A DNA stretch of 64,000 nucleotides from Candidatus Binatia bacterium (GTDB lineage Bacteria; Desulfobacterota; Binatia; HRBIN30). The notes beneath the pieces were generated by a model. The model ran no database searches and was not told the DNA's origin. It worked only from the letters and a program-made list of their open reading frames with translations. Positions 35,911-45,023 of this stretch are shown piece by piece. Where the stretch lies: NCBI GenBank assembly GCA_023150935.1, contig JAKLJW010000013.1:43768-107767 (forward strand). Reading direction: 5' to 3'. Each line of letters starts with the position of its first letter. The first letter of the stretch is position 1. Made by a program: the position numbers and the translations under genes.

Positions 35911-38505
35911 TCAAGGCGCCACGTTCCTCGCCAGGAATGCCGCCAGCGGCGCCAGTACGTTATTGTCGGAGGTGTCCTCGGCCGTCAGCACGTCCACATG
36001 CGCGAAGCCTTCGCTGAGGTGTACCTCGCAACCGCCGGCGACATTCCCGAAGGTCGGAAAGGCCTCGCTTGGTAACGTCGGATCGACCACCCGCGGGGTA
36101 CCCCCCGAACAACTGGGCGCCGAGCACGGGCCGATGCTTTGCGCAAACGCCACAAAGCGCCCGGGCACCGTAACCAGTCCGTTCGTCGCCCCGAAGCCGA
36201 TGACTGGAATGCCGATGCTCGCAGCCTGCGTCAGGTTCTCGATGTCGCGCCGTCCCCTGCCCACCGACAGCGCCGTCGAGTCGAGACTTATCGACTGCGA
36301 GCAATCCGTGTTCGCCGAACAGGTCGCCCCGACGTTGCCCACCGTGCAAGTGCCCGCCGTACACGTGCCCGACACACTGGTCGTCGACGGGCCGGCAGTC
36401 GGATAGTACCAGTCGGTGAAATTGCTTCCGCCGTCGTAGAAAGTCGTAAGAAAGCGATCGAAGCGCGTGACTTCCTTTTCCTGCCCCCAGCGGGCGCTCG
36501 TCACTGTCGTCGGGGCCGGTCCGTTGTTGGGAGTTGCCGTCGCCGGGAAGCCCCCCTCCGTCACGTCGAGCCACGTTTGCAATCCGCCTAGCGTCGGCCC
36601 CGGGGCACCCACCGACGTCGCCACGAAGGCCGCCACGCCGGCGATGAATCCGTCGTCGTCTACAAACCCACCCAATCCCCCCTGCACGGTCCCACTCGGG
36701 AGCACCGACAGTCCCCCCAGGTCGGGCACCACGGCAACGGCGTTATTGCCCGGCGCACCCTGGTCGACCTGCAGGATGATCCGTCCGCCGTCAGGATCGG
36801 TAGCCCCTTGAATCGCCACCGGCTCTACCGCCGCGAGTATGCGGGCGTTGAGAAGCGGGTTAACCGCGTACGCCGGCACCGGTTCTGTACACTTCGTCGA
36901 CGGCAATCCCGCACAGTCCGTCGCCTCGGTCGCAATCGTGCAAGGAGTGGCGCCGTCAACGCAACGTGCGGCGCCGTCGCGAACTGCCCCAAACAGGCCC
37001 CCGTCGAACTTGGCTTCGATACGATCCAGCGTATCGGCGGTCAGGGGCGATCCCGCCGTCGATCCGCCCGTGCCCTCGATAAGCACCAGGCCCCGAAGAC
37101 GAGCGTGGCCCGGGTCGGCGGGACCGATGCCGGACAAGTTGAAGTCCGTCGCCGCATATCGCGCCGCGAAACCCGTTCCCGCCGAGTGGCCTCCGAGGAA
37201 GATATTGCCGTTCGGCACGACTGCGGCAGCCGCGGTTACGACCGCGTCTATATCCCGCGTGAAGACGAGATTGGTCCAGTTGGCAAGGAAGGGAACATCG
37301 TCGGACGGATTGTAAAAGACCGCCCGCCGGTTCGGACCCGCCGCCAGGACCGGATGCAGTGTGAGACCCAGCTCGGCGCCGAACAACCAGTCGAGTGCGA
37401 CATCGGCATCGAGCAATCCCTCAGCAAGATCGAGCCCGACGAGGTCCTCGAGCTGGTTGGTGCGGCGATCGAAGGCCCACACCTCCACTACCAGGCCGTG
37501 GTCTTCCAGGGCGCGAGGCAGAAGGTTCTCGGCCAGCAGCTTGAAATCGTTGGCACCACCCTCGAAACCTGGAACCAGAATCAGTATCGCTTCCGGCCCG
37601 AGCGCCGGGACGTCCCAGTGGAAACGCACGAAGCGCGCGTTGTTGAGGCTGAAGCTCGTGCCGCCGAACTGGGTGATCAGCCTGGGGTTGGTAACGGTAA
37701 CGCCAGGAGAACCGGGCGTGTTCGGCGGTTGCGCGCCGCTCGGTATGTCCGTGGTCACACCCACCACCGGCGGACACGTGCAGTCCGGATTGCACAGGCC
37801 CGGACACGCGCCGAGCAAGCCTTCGCACTGTTCCACCGGCTGTTCCACGCTGCCATTGCCGCAGACCGCGCACTGGCAGTTGCCCAGACATTTCCCCGGG
37901 CAAGCGGCGTCGGCCGCGCCGTCGCACTGCTCGCGTCCGCTCTGAACCGTTCCGTTCCCGCAACTGCCGCAGGCCCCGGAATCAGCAGTGGTAATCAATA
38001 GATCTCCGTCCGAATCCGCCGCATCGATGCAAAAGTCGAAACTCGGGCAGGCAATCCGAGTCTCGTCCACCCGGCGCTGGACACACGCACCGGCCTTCTG
38101 GATACCGCAGGAAACGCGGCCCGATGCGGCACGCTTCCGCACACAGGCAACGAACTCGTTCCCGGGCGTGGACGGGTACCCGCACGTCGACTTGCGCACC
38201 ATGCGACGCAATTCGGCGGCACATTGATGGCGCACTGCGGTCGCCGCCCTTTGGGCGCCAATCACCCCACGGGCACAGCGCAGATACGTTCCGCGGTCAC
38301 CAGCGCCGGCACACGGACAGGCCGCCTCGATCGCGGCCCGCGCCGCGGCAACCTCCGCCGCGTCACCGGCTCCGGTAGCTCCGCTCACCGCCGAGCTCCC
38401 GGTCAGACATCGGTCCGCAGCGTACGCGGCCAACGGCGCGCCGATCCCTATCGACAGCACCATCGCCAGTACCGGTGCCCACGGCAGCGGTCTTACATCG
38501 GTCAT
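35911..38505 (-). CDS. Large secreted alpha/beta hydrolase with Cys-rich N-terminus
   Basis: An 864-residue exported protein. A signal peptide (about 1-30) precedes a Cys-rich region with CGNGTVQSGREQCDG and CGNGSVEQPVEQCEG, which resemble the Cys-rich CGDG repeats common in deltaproteobacterial surface proteins. The hydrolase core follows: ILILVPGFEGGANDF and the nucleophile elbow FLGGHSAGTGF (GxSxG), with a candidate late His in EGFAHVDVLTAED. A lipase or esterase role for a large or insoluble substrate is plausible but not proven. GGGAG precedes the ATG at 38505. 38506-38761 upstream holds nothing recognisable. Confidence 0.8.
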   Translation of the reverse strand: MTDVRPLPWAPVLAMVLSIGIGAPLAAYAADRCLTGSSAVSGATGAGDAAEVAAARAAIEAACPCAGAGDRGTYLRCARGVIGAQRAATAVRHQCAAELRRMVRKSTCGYPSTPGNEFVACVRKRAASGRVSCGIQKAGACVQRRVDETRIACPSFDFCIDAADSDGDLLITTADSGACGSCGNGTVQSGREQCDGAADAACPGKCLGNCQCAVCGNGSVEQPVEQCEGLLGACPGLCNPDCTCPPVVGVTTDIPSGAQPPNTPGSPGVTVTNPRLITQFGGTSFSLNNARFVRFHWDVPALGPEAILILVPGFEGGANDFKLLAENLLPRALEDHGLVVEVWAFDRRTNQLEDLVGLDLAEGLLDADVALDWLFGAELGLTLHPVLAAGPNRRAVFYNPSDDVPFLANWTNLVFTRDIDAVVTAAAAVVPNGNIFLGGHSAGTGFAARYAATDFNLSGIGPADPGHARLRGLVLIEGTGGSTAGSPLTADTLDRIEAKFDGGLFGAVRDGAARCVDGATPCTIATEATDCAGLPSTKCTEPVPAYAVNPLLNARILAAVEPVAIQGATDPDGGRIILQVDQGAPGNNAVAVVPDLGGLSVLPSGTVQGGLGGFVDDDGFIAGVAAFVATSVGAPGPTLGGLQTWLDVTEGGFPATATPNNGPAPTTVTSARWGQEKEVTRFDRFLTTFYDGGSNFTDWYYPTAGPSTTSVSGTCTAGTCTVGNVGATCSANTDCSQSISLDSTALSVGRGRRDIENLTQAASIGIPVIGFGATNGLVTVPGRFVAFAQSIGPCSAPSCSGGTPRVVDPTLPSEAFPTFGNVAGGCEVHLSEGFAHVDVLTAEDTSDNNVLAPLAAFLARNVAP

Positions 38506-38761
38506 GACTTTCTCCCTTCGGCAAACGCCACGACGGCTCGCCTTCCCACGCGGGCAACGAACGCACTCGGCTCTGCCGCCCGTCCTTCGATCAAATTACG
38601 GCTGACTGCTCTCGACCATACGGGGCAGACGCGGGTGGGTCAACGAGTTCGTCCAGCGTTTTCTGTAGCCGACAAGCCGCGGTGCGGGCTTTGCCTTCGA
38701 ACCCGGCGACGCGCTATGCACAGCCGATGCCGGTTTCCATGCGGCGCCATGGAGGGACGTG

Positions 38762-40570
38762 ATGGAGGCGAGGCCTGCCGACCCGAGCCTGGCGGGTTCG
38801 CTGCGCGCCCTCCGCGACGCTCTCGATCCGCTGTCACCCGGGCTCCCCGAAGCCGCGGCAGCAATCGATCTCCTGCAGCGCGACCTCCTGCCCCGCACGG
38901 CGGGGGGCGAACCTTACCTGGTGGTTGGCATCGTCGGACCCAACAACGCCGGCAAGTCCGCCCTGCTCAACGCCCTGGTCGGACGGGACGTCAGTCCGTC
39001 GCTGCCCGCCGGTGGGGTAACGCGCCGCCTCGTGGGCGCAGCACACCCGGACCTCCTTCGACGACTCACGACCGAGCCCGCACTGGCGCGCTTTCGCTTC
39101 CGGCCCGTCCCGCCGGGCGCAACGACAACCGTGGCAGATGTCGCGGTCGGAGCGGACCCGACGGAGCTGCTGGTGGCCACCGAACCGGGCCTGCCGCCGA
39201 CCTTGCTCCCGATCGACGCCCCTGACTTCGACAGCATACTGGCGGACAACCGGCTGGTGAGCGAGTCGTTACTTGCCGTCGCCGACCTGATCGTCGCCGT
39301 CGTCACGCGACATTCCTATCAAAACCGCGAGGTGGTCCTGTTTCTCGAGCGCTGGCTGGCGCACGGGCGCCCCTGGCTGCTGGTCTACAACGAATCCATA
39401 GACGACGACGTCACCCGAGCCCATGCCGCCAAACTGGCTGCCGATCTCGGCACGGCGCCGCTCGCCCTGTTCGCGGCCGCGCACGACCTGGCCATCCAGC
39501 GTGGCACGGCCCGCCTTCACCCGGTGGAAATCGGTCTCGACCAGGCGAGCGGGACGCGACGCACCCTGCGCCAGTACCTTGGTGCGCTCGAAACCGTCGC
39601 CACCCTCAAGGCAAGTGCGTTTCGCGCGGCGCTGGAGCGACTGCACGAACGCGTCGGCGCGGTGGTTGCCGCCCTGACCGCCGGCACCCGCCGGGCTCAG
39701 GCACTTCTCGACGCCGCCGGCGAACACACTTTCGGCGCCGGCAGCCGCATTGCGGCCGCCGCCATGCCGGCGGGTCCCTTCATCGAAGCCTTTCGCGCCG
39801 TCCTCGATCGGCGCAGCAACCCTTTGAGCCGTTCGTGGCGCAACGGATTGCGCCAGTTGCGCCTTGCCGTCGAGAGCGTTCCGGCCTGGTTGCGCGGCAC
39901 GCGGCACACGGGGACGGAAAACATGACGCAGGCTCTCGCCGCTTGCGAGCGTGAGGAGTTGCGGCGCGTCTGGCCGGGCTTCTGGGAGGAACTCGTACGC
40001 GATCTGGGTCCCGAGGCGCGGCACCCGGCTCGGCGGGGCCTCCCGGCCGCGGTCGGCGAGCTCCTCGACGCGGACCTTGCCGACGGACGGAGCGGCGCCG
40101 CCTGCACGCAGGCGGACGATGAACTGCTGACCGCGCCGGTCGACACCGCGGCCTTTCAGTCGGCGTGCGAGGGGCTCGTCGAAACCGCGATCGCGGAGCG
40201 CGGCTTCGATCTCGACATTCAGGTCGCGGCGGACATCGCAACCGTGCTGCCGCTGGCGCTGGCGGCAGCGGTTATCGTCAAGACCGGGGGCCTGGGCACC
40301 GACCTCGCCGCCGCCGGCGGCGGCGCTCTCAGCACGTTCGTCATGGAGAAGTACGCCCACGTGCTCGGTAGCGGCGTAATGGCCGATGCCCGCCGGCGTT
40401 GGGCCGAGATGCGCGGGCGTCAACTCTCCAACTTGATTGCGGCGGCCGCCCTCCCGGCAACCGTGCCGCGGCTACGCGCCGCCGCCGAGCGCGACGGCAA
40501 GACTGCCTTGCAGATCGAGGCCCTGGCGGCGCAGTGCAGACTGCAAGCTACAGAGGGAGTAGAAACGTGA
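38762..40570 (+). CDS. Dynamin-like GTPase, first of a coupled pair
   Basis: A 602-residue protein with an N-terminal GTPase domain: P-loop GPNNAGKS at 59-66, a Thr-rich switch I (PPGATTTVADV) and a DxP-type G3 (DAPDFDS). The C-terminal half is helical with a hydrophobic stretch near 500-530 (LPLALAAAVIVKTGGLG), as in bacterial dynamin-like or YfjP-type membrane GTPases. GGAGGG lies 5 nt before the ATG at 38762. Its stop overlaps the start of a second GTPase gene (GTGA), so the two are probably made together and interact on membranes. Confidence 0.82.
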   Translation: MEARPADPSLAGSLRALRDALDPLSPGLPEAAAAIDLLQRDLLPRTAGGEPYLVVGIVGPNNAGKSALLNALVGRDVSPSLPAGGVTRRLVGAAHPDLLRRLTTEPALARFRFRPVPPGATTTVADVAVGADPTELLVATEPGLPPTLLPIDAPDFDSILADNRLVSESLLAVADLIVAVVTRHSYQNREVVLFLERWLAHGRPWLLVYNESIDDDVTRAHAAKLAADLGTAPLALFAAAHDLAIQRGTARLHPVEIGLDQASGTRRTLRQYLGALETVATLKASAFRAALERLHERVGAVVAALTAGTRRAQALLDAAGEHTFGAGSRIAAAAMPAGPFIEAFRAVLDRRSNPLSRSWRNGLRQLRLAVESVPAWLRGTRHTGTENMTQALAACEREELRRVWPGFWEELVRDLGPEARHPARRGLPAAVGELLDADLADGRSGAACTQADDELLTAPVDTAAFQSACEGLVETAIAERGFDLDIQVAADIATVLPLALAAAVIVKTGGLGTDLAAAGGGALSTFVMEKYAHVLGSGVMADARRRWAEMRGRQLSNLIAAAALPATVPRLRAAAERDGKTALQIEALAAQCRLQATEGVET

Positions 40571-42327
40571 CCGATCTCGCCCCGCCGGCACTTCTCCCCA
40601 CGCTGCGCGGTCTGCGCGACAGGGTTCACGCCGACGTCGATCGCGTAACCGGACTGCGGGCCGTCGTCGGCCGCCGCCCGGAGATCGACGACCTGCTCAC
40701 CGACATCGATCGCCAGCTCGAACGGCTCGACGACGTGGCCGTGATTACACTGGTCGGGGCGACGGGAGCCGGGAAGTCCACTTTACTCAACGCGCTCGCC
40801 GGTCGGACCATCGCCGAAGAGGGTGTGGATCGACCGACGACGCGGCGGCCTACCATATACGCCCCCGCGGAAGCCGACGTCGGCAGGCTGCTCGCCGCGG
40901 CGGCAGCGGCTGCCCCGGAAATCGGTGTCGACCGTGTCGCTCAGATCGTGCGGCACCAGTCGCCGGGCCCGTGGGCTGCGCATGTGCTCGTGGACGCGCC
41001 CGACATCAACGGCCTCGACCGTTCACACCGTGCCGTCGTCAACGCGCTGGCCCAGCGCAGCGACGTCCTGCTGGTCGTGCTGCATCATCAATCGGTCGTC
41101 GAAGCCGCCGCCGTGTCGTTTCTCGACGCCTTCGCAGAGCGGCGGCGCATGGTGTTCATATTGAACCGCAGCGACGAGCTGACCCCGGAGGCACGCGCCG
41201 CACTGCTCGAACAGGTGCGGACCTTGGCCACTGCGCGCTTCGCCGTTCCGGAGGCCCAGGTCGTGGCTCTGAGCGCTAGAGACGCAAGAAACACGCCTGG
41301 CACAACGGAGTGGGTCGCCTTCCGCGCCGTTCTCGATCGACTGACGCGGGAACCGGCGGTGCGCACGGCACGACGACTCAATGCACTCGGAGGCGCCGCG
41401 CGGCTGGCGCGGGTCTTCGACGCCGCACGTGACGACGTCGCGCCGGATCTGGCGGCACTGCCGGACGAAGTCGCCGACGGGCTCGGCGCTATCGCCCGCC
41501 GCGCCGGGGACGAAGTCTCTGTCCGCGCCGAACTGCAACGCTCCGATCTCACCGCCCTGCTCTGCCTCGAAGTCGCCCGTCGCTGGGACGGGCCGGTCGG
41601 CTGGGCGCTGCGAACGGGAGGTCCGACCGCCCTCGGACTCGGCACGGCGGGACTCCTGTTGCGACGGCATCCCCTCGCTGCGGCGGGCGCAGCCGCGGGG
41701 GCCCTCGCCGCCGGGCGCGCCGACACGGCGCGCCGCAACGAAAGGCTGGCCGACGCGCGCCCACTGACCCCGGCGCCGCTGGACCTGGAAACCTGGTACA
41801 TCGAGGCCCTGGCACCGGCGCGCCTGCGCAGCGCTCGGCTCACCGGCACCCCCAACGCCTTTGCCCTGCCGCCGCTGGCCACGGTCCGGAACCGCATAGC
41901 CGCGGCGGTCGAGCACGCGTGGACGCAGGTCGTAGACGTCAACCTTCCCACCCTGGCAGCGCACCCGGCGTGGCGCCTGGCGCGCTGGCCACTGGACGCA
42001 CCGGTCTATGCGTTCCTGGCGTGGATGCTTTACCGGGTCGGCGCCGGGTTCGTCGCCGGCACGTACGCCGGCGTCGATTTTCTCCTGAACGCCGCTCTCC
42101 TTCTGGCCGCCTATCTGCTGGCCGTACGCGCGGGTACCCGCGCCGCGCTCGGCCGCCGGGCTGCCAGCCTCGCCAGGCACGTCGCCGGCCGGGCGCGCTC
42201 GGCGCTGGACGCCGACGCCGCACAGGCTCGCAGTGCCACGCGGGAGCGGGTCGGCGAGGCGAGAGCGGCCCTCGACCGGCTTTGCAGCTTACCCGAGCTC
42301 TGGCGGGCCGAACTCGGTAGCGGGTGA
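40567..42327 (+). CDS. Dynamin-like GTPase with membrane segments, second of a coupled pair
   Basis: A 586-residue GTPase. The P-loop is GATGAGKS (64-71), followed by a Thr-rich switch (DRPTTRRPTIYAP), DAPDINGLD as G3 and ILNRSDEL as G4 (NRSD for NKxD). Hydrophobic segments lie near 345-375 and 475-520, suggesting membrane insertion. GTG at 40567 overlaps the upstream GTPase's stop. Two different coupled dynamin-like subunits in one operon recall the paired bacterial dynamins that form hetero-oligomers for membrane remodelling; function here is inferred. Confidence 0.82.
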   Translation: MTDLAPPALLPTLRGLRDRVHADVDRVTGLRAVVGRRPEIDDLLTDIDRQLERLDDVAVITLVGATGAGKSTLLNALAGRTIAEEGVDRPTTRRPTIYAPAEADVGRLLAAAAAAAPEIGVDRVAQIVRHQSPGPWAAHVLVDAPDINGLDRSHRAVVNALAQRSDVLLVVLHHQSVVEAAAVSFLDAFAERRRMVFILNRSDELTPEARAALLEQVRTLATARFAVPEAQVVALSARDARNTPGTTEWVAFRAVLDRLTREPAVRTARRLNALGGAARLARVFDAARDDVAPDLAALPDEVADGLGAIARRAGDEVSVRAELQRSDLTALLCLEVARRWDGPVGWALRTGGPTALGLGTAGLLLRRHPLAAAGAAAGALAAGRADTARRNERLADARPLTPAPLDLETWYIEALAPARLRSARLTGTPNAFALPPLATVRNRIAAAVEHAWTQVVDVNLPTLAAHPAWRLARWPLDAPVYAFLAWMLYRVGAGFVAGTYAGVDFLLNAALLLAAYLLAVRAGTRAALGRRAASLARHVAGRARSALDADAAQARSATRERVGEARAALDRLCSLPELWRAELGSG

Positions 42328-42452
42328 GCAAACGCGAAATAGATACACTTCGGACTGGACGTATCTGCCGAAAATATGGCAATGGATCGTCTGCGGGGGC
42401 GCGTGCGGTGCACGTCGCAGCCAGGCAAATTGAACGAGGGGAGGGGGTTTTT

Positions 42453-42905
42453 ATGAGGCAGTTGCAGAACTTCGGACGAATCGTACGCAGGGTTGGGATG
42501 GGTGCGGCCGCCGCGGCCGCGCTGGCGTTCGCTCTGGCTGGCGGCGGTTGCGGCGGCGACGACGAACCGCCCGTCGACAACCAGTGCCTGGCCGAGTTCG
42601 AGGTCAGTCCCGAGACCTGCGAGCAGATGCAGGTCTTCCTGAACTGCGGCAAACGCAGTTGGACTGCACCTAACAACTGCAGTCTATCCAAGTGCGACTG
42701 CGCCACGGGTACGAACTGCAACTACGTTTTCGAGCTGGCCAACCAGAACGACTGCGGCGGCGTCTGGCTGACCTTAATGTGCCTCACGCAGAAATGGGAG
42801 CAGAACCAGGGCCGGCAGGATGGCACCTGCACCATGACGCAGTGCCTCTGTTTCACGCCGCCGCCGACTCCGGTGCCGACGCGGACCCCGACGCCGCAGC
42901 CCTGA
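42453..42905 (+). CDS. Cys-rich exported protein, probable lipoprotein
   Basis: A 150-residue protein with a signal segment ending in LAGGGCGG, a weak lipobox, so lipidation is likely but not certain. The mature part has about ten Cys residues in loose pairs (CLAEFEVSPETCEQM, CSLSKCDCATGTNC, CTMTQCLC) and ends in a PT-rich tail TPPPTPVPTRTPTPQP. No family was recognised. GAGGGGAGGGGG lies just upstream of the ATG at 42453. Preceding GTPase genes end 125 bp upstream, which leaves room for a promoter. Confidence 0.68.
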   Translation: MRQLQNFGRIVRRVGMGAAAAAALAFALAGGGCGGDDEPPVDNQCLAEFEVSPETCEQMQVFLNCGKRSWTAPNNCSLSKCDCATGTNCNYVFELANQNDCGGVWLTLMCLTQKWEQNQGRQDGTCTMTQCLCFTPPPTPVPTRTPTPQP

Positions 42906-43039
42906 ACGGCGGCGCCCGCCGTTCGGCTCAGGCGGCCATCGGCGGGCGGGCCGGGACATCGCCGCAACGACTCGCGCGGGTGGTACGAACGGCGCACCTA
43001 GCGCGCGAGTCGATGTAGCGGCACGCCTGTACGACACCC

Positions 43040-43063
43040 GGGGCGGGCTCGCGAGCCCGCCCC
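43040..43063. terminator. Perfect 24-bp palindrome between convergent genes
   Basis: GGGGCGGGCTCG followed directly by its reverse complement CGAGCCCGCCCC. It lies 135 bp after the stop at 42905, before the end of the convergent gene at 43259, and is followed by TTCATCT. It is a likely transcription-stop or 3'-end structure. Confidence 0.55.
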
Positions 43064-43150
43064 TTCATCTGTGCCCCGGTCTTTACCCGCGTCTTGTCTT
43101 GCTGGACACGGAAGCAGTCACGCAACTCGATCGATCCGGTTCGCCCCTGA

Positions 43151-43194
43151 TTTACAATCTCCGAGTTTGCGCGCACGGCGCGAAGAAGTCGGAT
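43151..43194 (+). repeat. Dispersed element A core, copy 2
   Basis: Starts TTTACAATCTCCGAGTTTG and ends GCGCGAAGAAGTCGGAT. It is nearly the same as the copy at 12982-13026 (reversed) and shares the GGCGCGAAGAA core with 59733-59775 and 63852-63900. Confidence 0.8.
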
Positions 43195-43258
43195 GGGCAT
43201 GGCCGATCGGGCCATGGGTTGCGGCCGACGGTCGGTCGGGCCGGGTATCTTGCTGCCT

Positions 43259-45022
43259 CTAGTCGGACTTGTCTTTGAACTGCTCGAACGAGTTCCTGGT
43301 CGCCGGACTGCTGAAACGACTTTCCCAGCACGCTCCGCCCGGTAAGTCGTTCACGAGTTGGACGACCACGCGGGGATCCTGCGCAAAGATGCTGCCGTTG
43401 GTCTGGGGCGGCAAGCCGAGCACTGGGCCACGGGCGGAGACCTGCAGGCGCGCTCGCCCCGCGGTGCCGGCCCGCATCAGCACTTTGTGCACCCCGTCCG
43501 GGGTCAGCGCCGCATCGGAGTATTTGAAGCCGTCGTCGCCGATCGCCCGCCAGCACAGGCGACCTCCGCAGTCGCCGCTCGCAGGGATCCGCAGAGTCAT
43601 CCGCAACGCCTCCACACCCGCCGTCGTGTCGTAGACGCACACGGCATAGTTGGTAGCGGTCAATGGGTCGCCGAAATCCGCGACCGTCGTCGCCGTCCCC
43701 TTACTCCACTTCCACTTGAAGTGATCGCCCAGGGTGCCGCTGCGGTCCCTGACGAAGATGCTCCCCTTCTCCGCCGCGATCGACCCGCGGCAGTCACTGC
43801 GCGGCGTCGGTCCACAGAGTCCTGGCGGTGTCGCCGTTGCCGTCGGTGTCGGCGTTGCCGAAGGCGGTACCGGAGTCGGCGTCGCGGACGGCACGCCCGA
43901 CACGGTTGGGGTCGCCGTCGGCACAGGGGGACCTTCCTCGGTCGGCGTCGCGGTTGCGCTCGGCGTGGCCGTCATCGCCGCGGTGGCCGTCGCGGTCGGT
44001 ACCGGCGGCGCTCCGACCGCATCGGCGAAGACCTGCAACAGACCCGCTCCGTAGGCCACCGCCTCGGGATACAGAAGTCGCCCGTAAAGCCGCAACATCG
44101 TTTCGGCGGCCGTATTCGGGACCGCCTTGAAGACAACCGGCACCGGCTCGGCGGAATTGCCACCGGTGTTCTCCACGTACGCAAAGCCGCGCAACCGGCG
44201 TGCACCGCCGCGGCCGCTGTTGTCCTCGACCATGTTCTCGTCGACCACCCACCAGCCGTCATTGCAAAAGACGCCGTTGCCGTAGCAATCGAAGGTCCCG
44301 ATGCGATCGACCTCCCACACGTCGTCGCCCCAGAAACCGCCGTCCTCCCAATGCAGAGAGGGAAACATGTCCTTGTACTCGCTCGCCGGCTGCGCGCCCT
44401 CGTCCTCGTCGATGTCCACCTGGTACAAGGTCATGTCGTAAGCGAGGCGGGCGATCTCTTTCACGAAACCCTCGGCGGTCAGCACCGCCGCATATTTCGG
44501 CGCCACGGCCGAATAATCGTAATCGAAGAAGTGGTTCGGACCCCAGCCTTCGAAGTCCTCGTCGTCGGTGGCGTGCTGGTCGTCGTGCACGTGGGCCGGC
44601 GAGGTCATGTCCTGAATGAAGTGCAGTGCCCGGCCCATGCGATGGAACGCCGCGTCGGTCCCGACGAGATTATTGTTGTTGTACTCGGTGAGCGCGGCGT
44701 TGAACTGGTCCTGACTGTTTTGCCATGCCGGGCCCGAGCCGAGGGCAAACCACGGCGCGCTGTCGGTTTCCGGGTTGTAGAAGTGCCCGAGCGACCGGGT
44801 AGCCGGAACGTCCTCGGCGTAAGACCCTTCGCCCACTTCGGTCAGGTAGGGCAGTAAGAACGGGTTATTGAGCCGGCGAACCGATTCCTCACCCATGCCC
44901 CGGTGCACGACCACGTTATCGTGGGCAAGTGCCGGGGCACTCGCACCGAGCATCGTTAACAACACCGCCGCGGCGGAGACGCGGACCGAAATCCGCCTGG
45001 CCTGCGCATGCAACGTCGTCAC
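43259..45022 (-). CDS. Secreted zinc-dependent phospholipase C/P1-nuclease-like protein with PT linker
   Basis: A 587-residue exported protein. After a signal peptide (about 10-35, ending PALA-H) the domain has His and Asp metal-ligand motifs typical of zinc-dependent phospholipase C and P1 nuclease: an N-terminal His near HDNVVVHRGM, then RALHFIQDMTSPAHVHDDQH. A PT-rich linker (about residues 340-400) leads to a Cys-containing C-terminal domain of unknown type. GTG at 45022 has GGAGG about 9 nt upstream and lies 1 bp after the HEAT-repeat gene's stop, so the two are coupled. Substrate not deducible. Confidence 0.72.
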   Translation of the reverse strand: MTTLHAQARRISVRVSAAAVLLTMLGASAPALAHDNVVVHRGMGEESVRRLNNPFLLPYLTEVGEGSYAEDVPATRSLGHFYNPETDSAPWFALGSGPAWQNSQDQFNAALTEYNNNNLVGTDAAFHRMGRALHFIQDMTSPAHVHDDQHATDDEDFEGWGPNHFFDYDYSAVAPKYAAVLTAEGFVKEIARLAYDMTLYQVDIDEDEGAQPASEYKDMFPSLHWEDGGFWGDDVWEVDRIGTFDCYGNGVFCNDGWWVVDENMVEDNSGRGGARRLRGFAYVENTGGNSAEPVPVVFKAVPNTAAETMLRLYGRLLYPEAVAYGAGLLQVFADAVGAPPVPTATATAAMTATPSATATPTEEGPPVPTATPTVSGVPSATPTPVPPSATPTPTATATPPGLCGPTPRSDCRGSIAAEKGSIFVRDRSGTLGDHFKWKWSKGTATTVADFGDPLTATNYAVCVYDTTAGVEALRMTLRIPASGDCGGRLCWRAIGDDGFKYSDAALTPDGVHKVLMRAGTAGRARLQVSARGPVLGLPPQTNGSIFAQDPRVVVQLVNDLPGGACWESRFSSPATRNSFEQFKDKSD

Positions 45023-45023
45023 C

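Larger units (their letters stand above)
42906..43258. other. 353-bp intergenic region between convergent genes
   Basis: No gene is seen. It contains a perfect 24-bp palindrome (43040-43063) and one copy of dispersed element A (43151-43194) followed by a short CATGGCC/GGCCATG hairpin. Confidence 0.6.
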
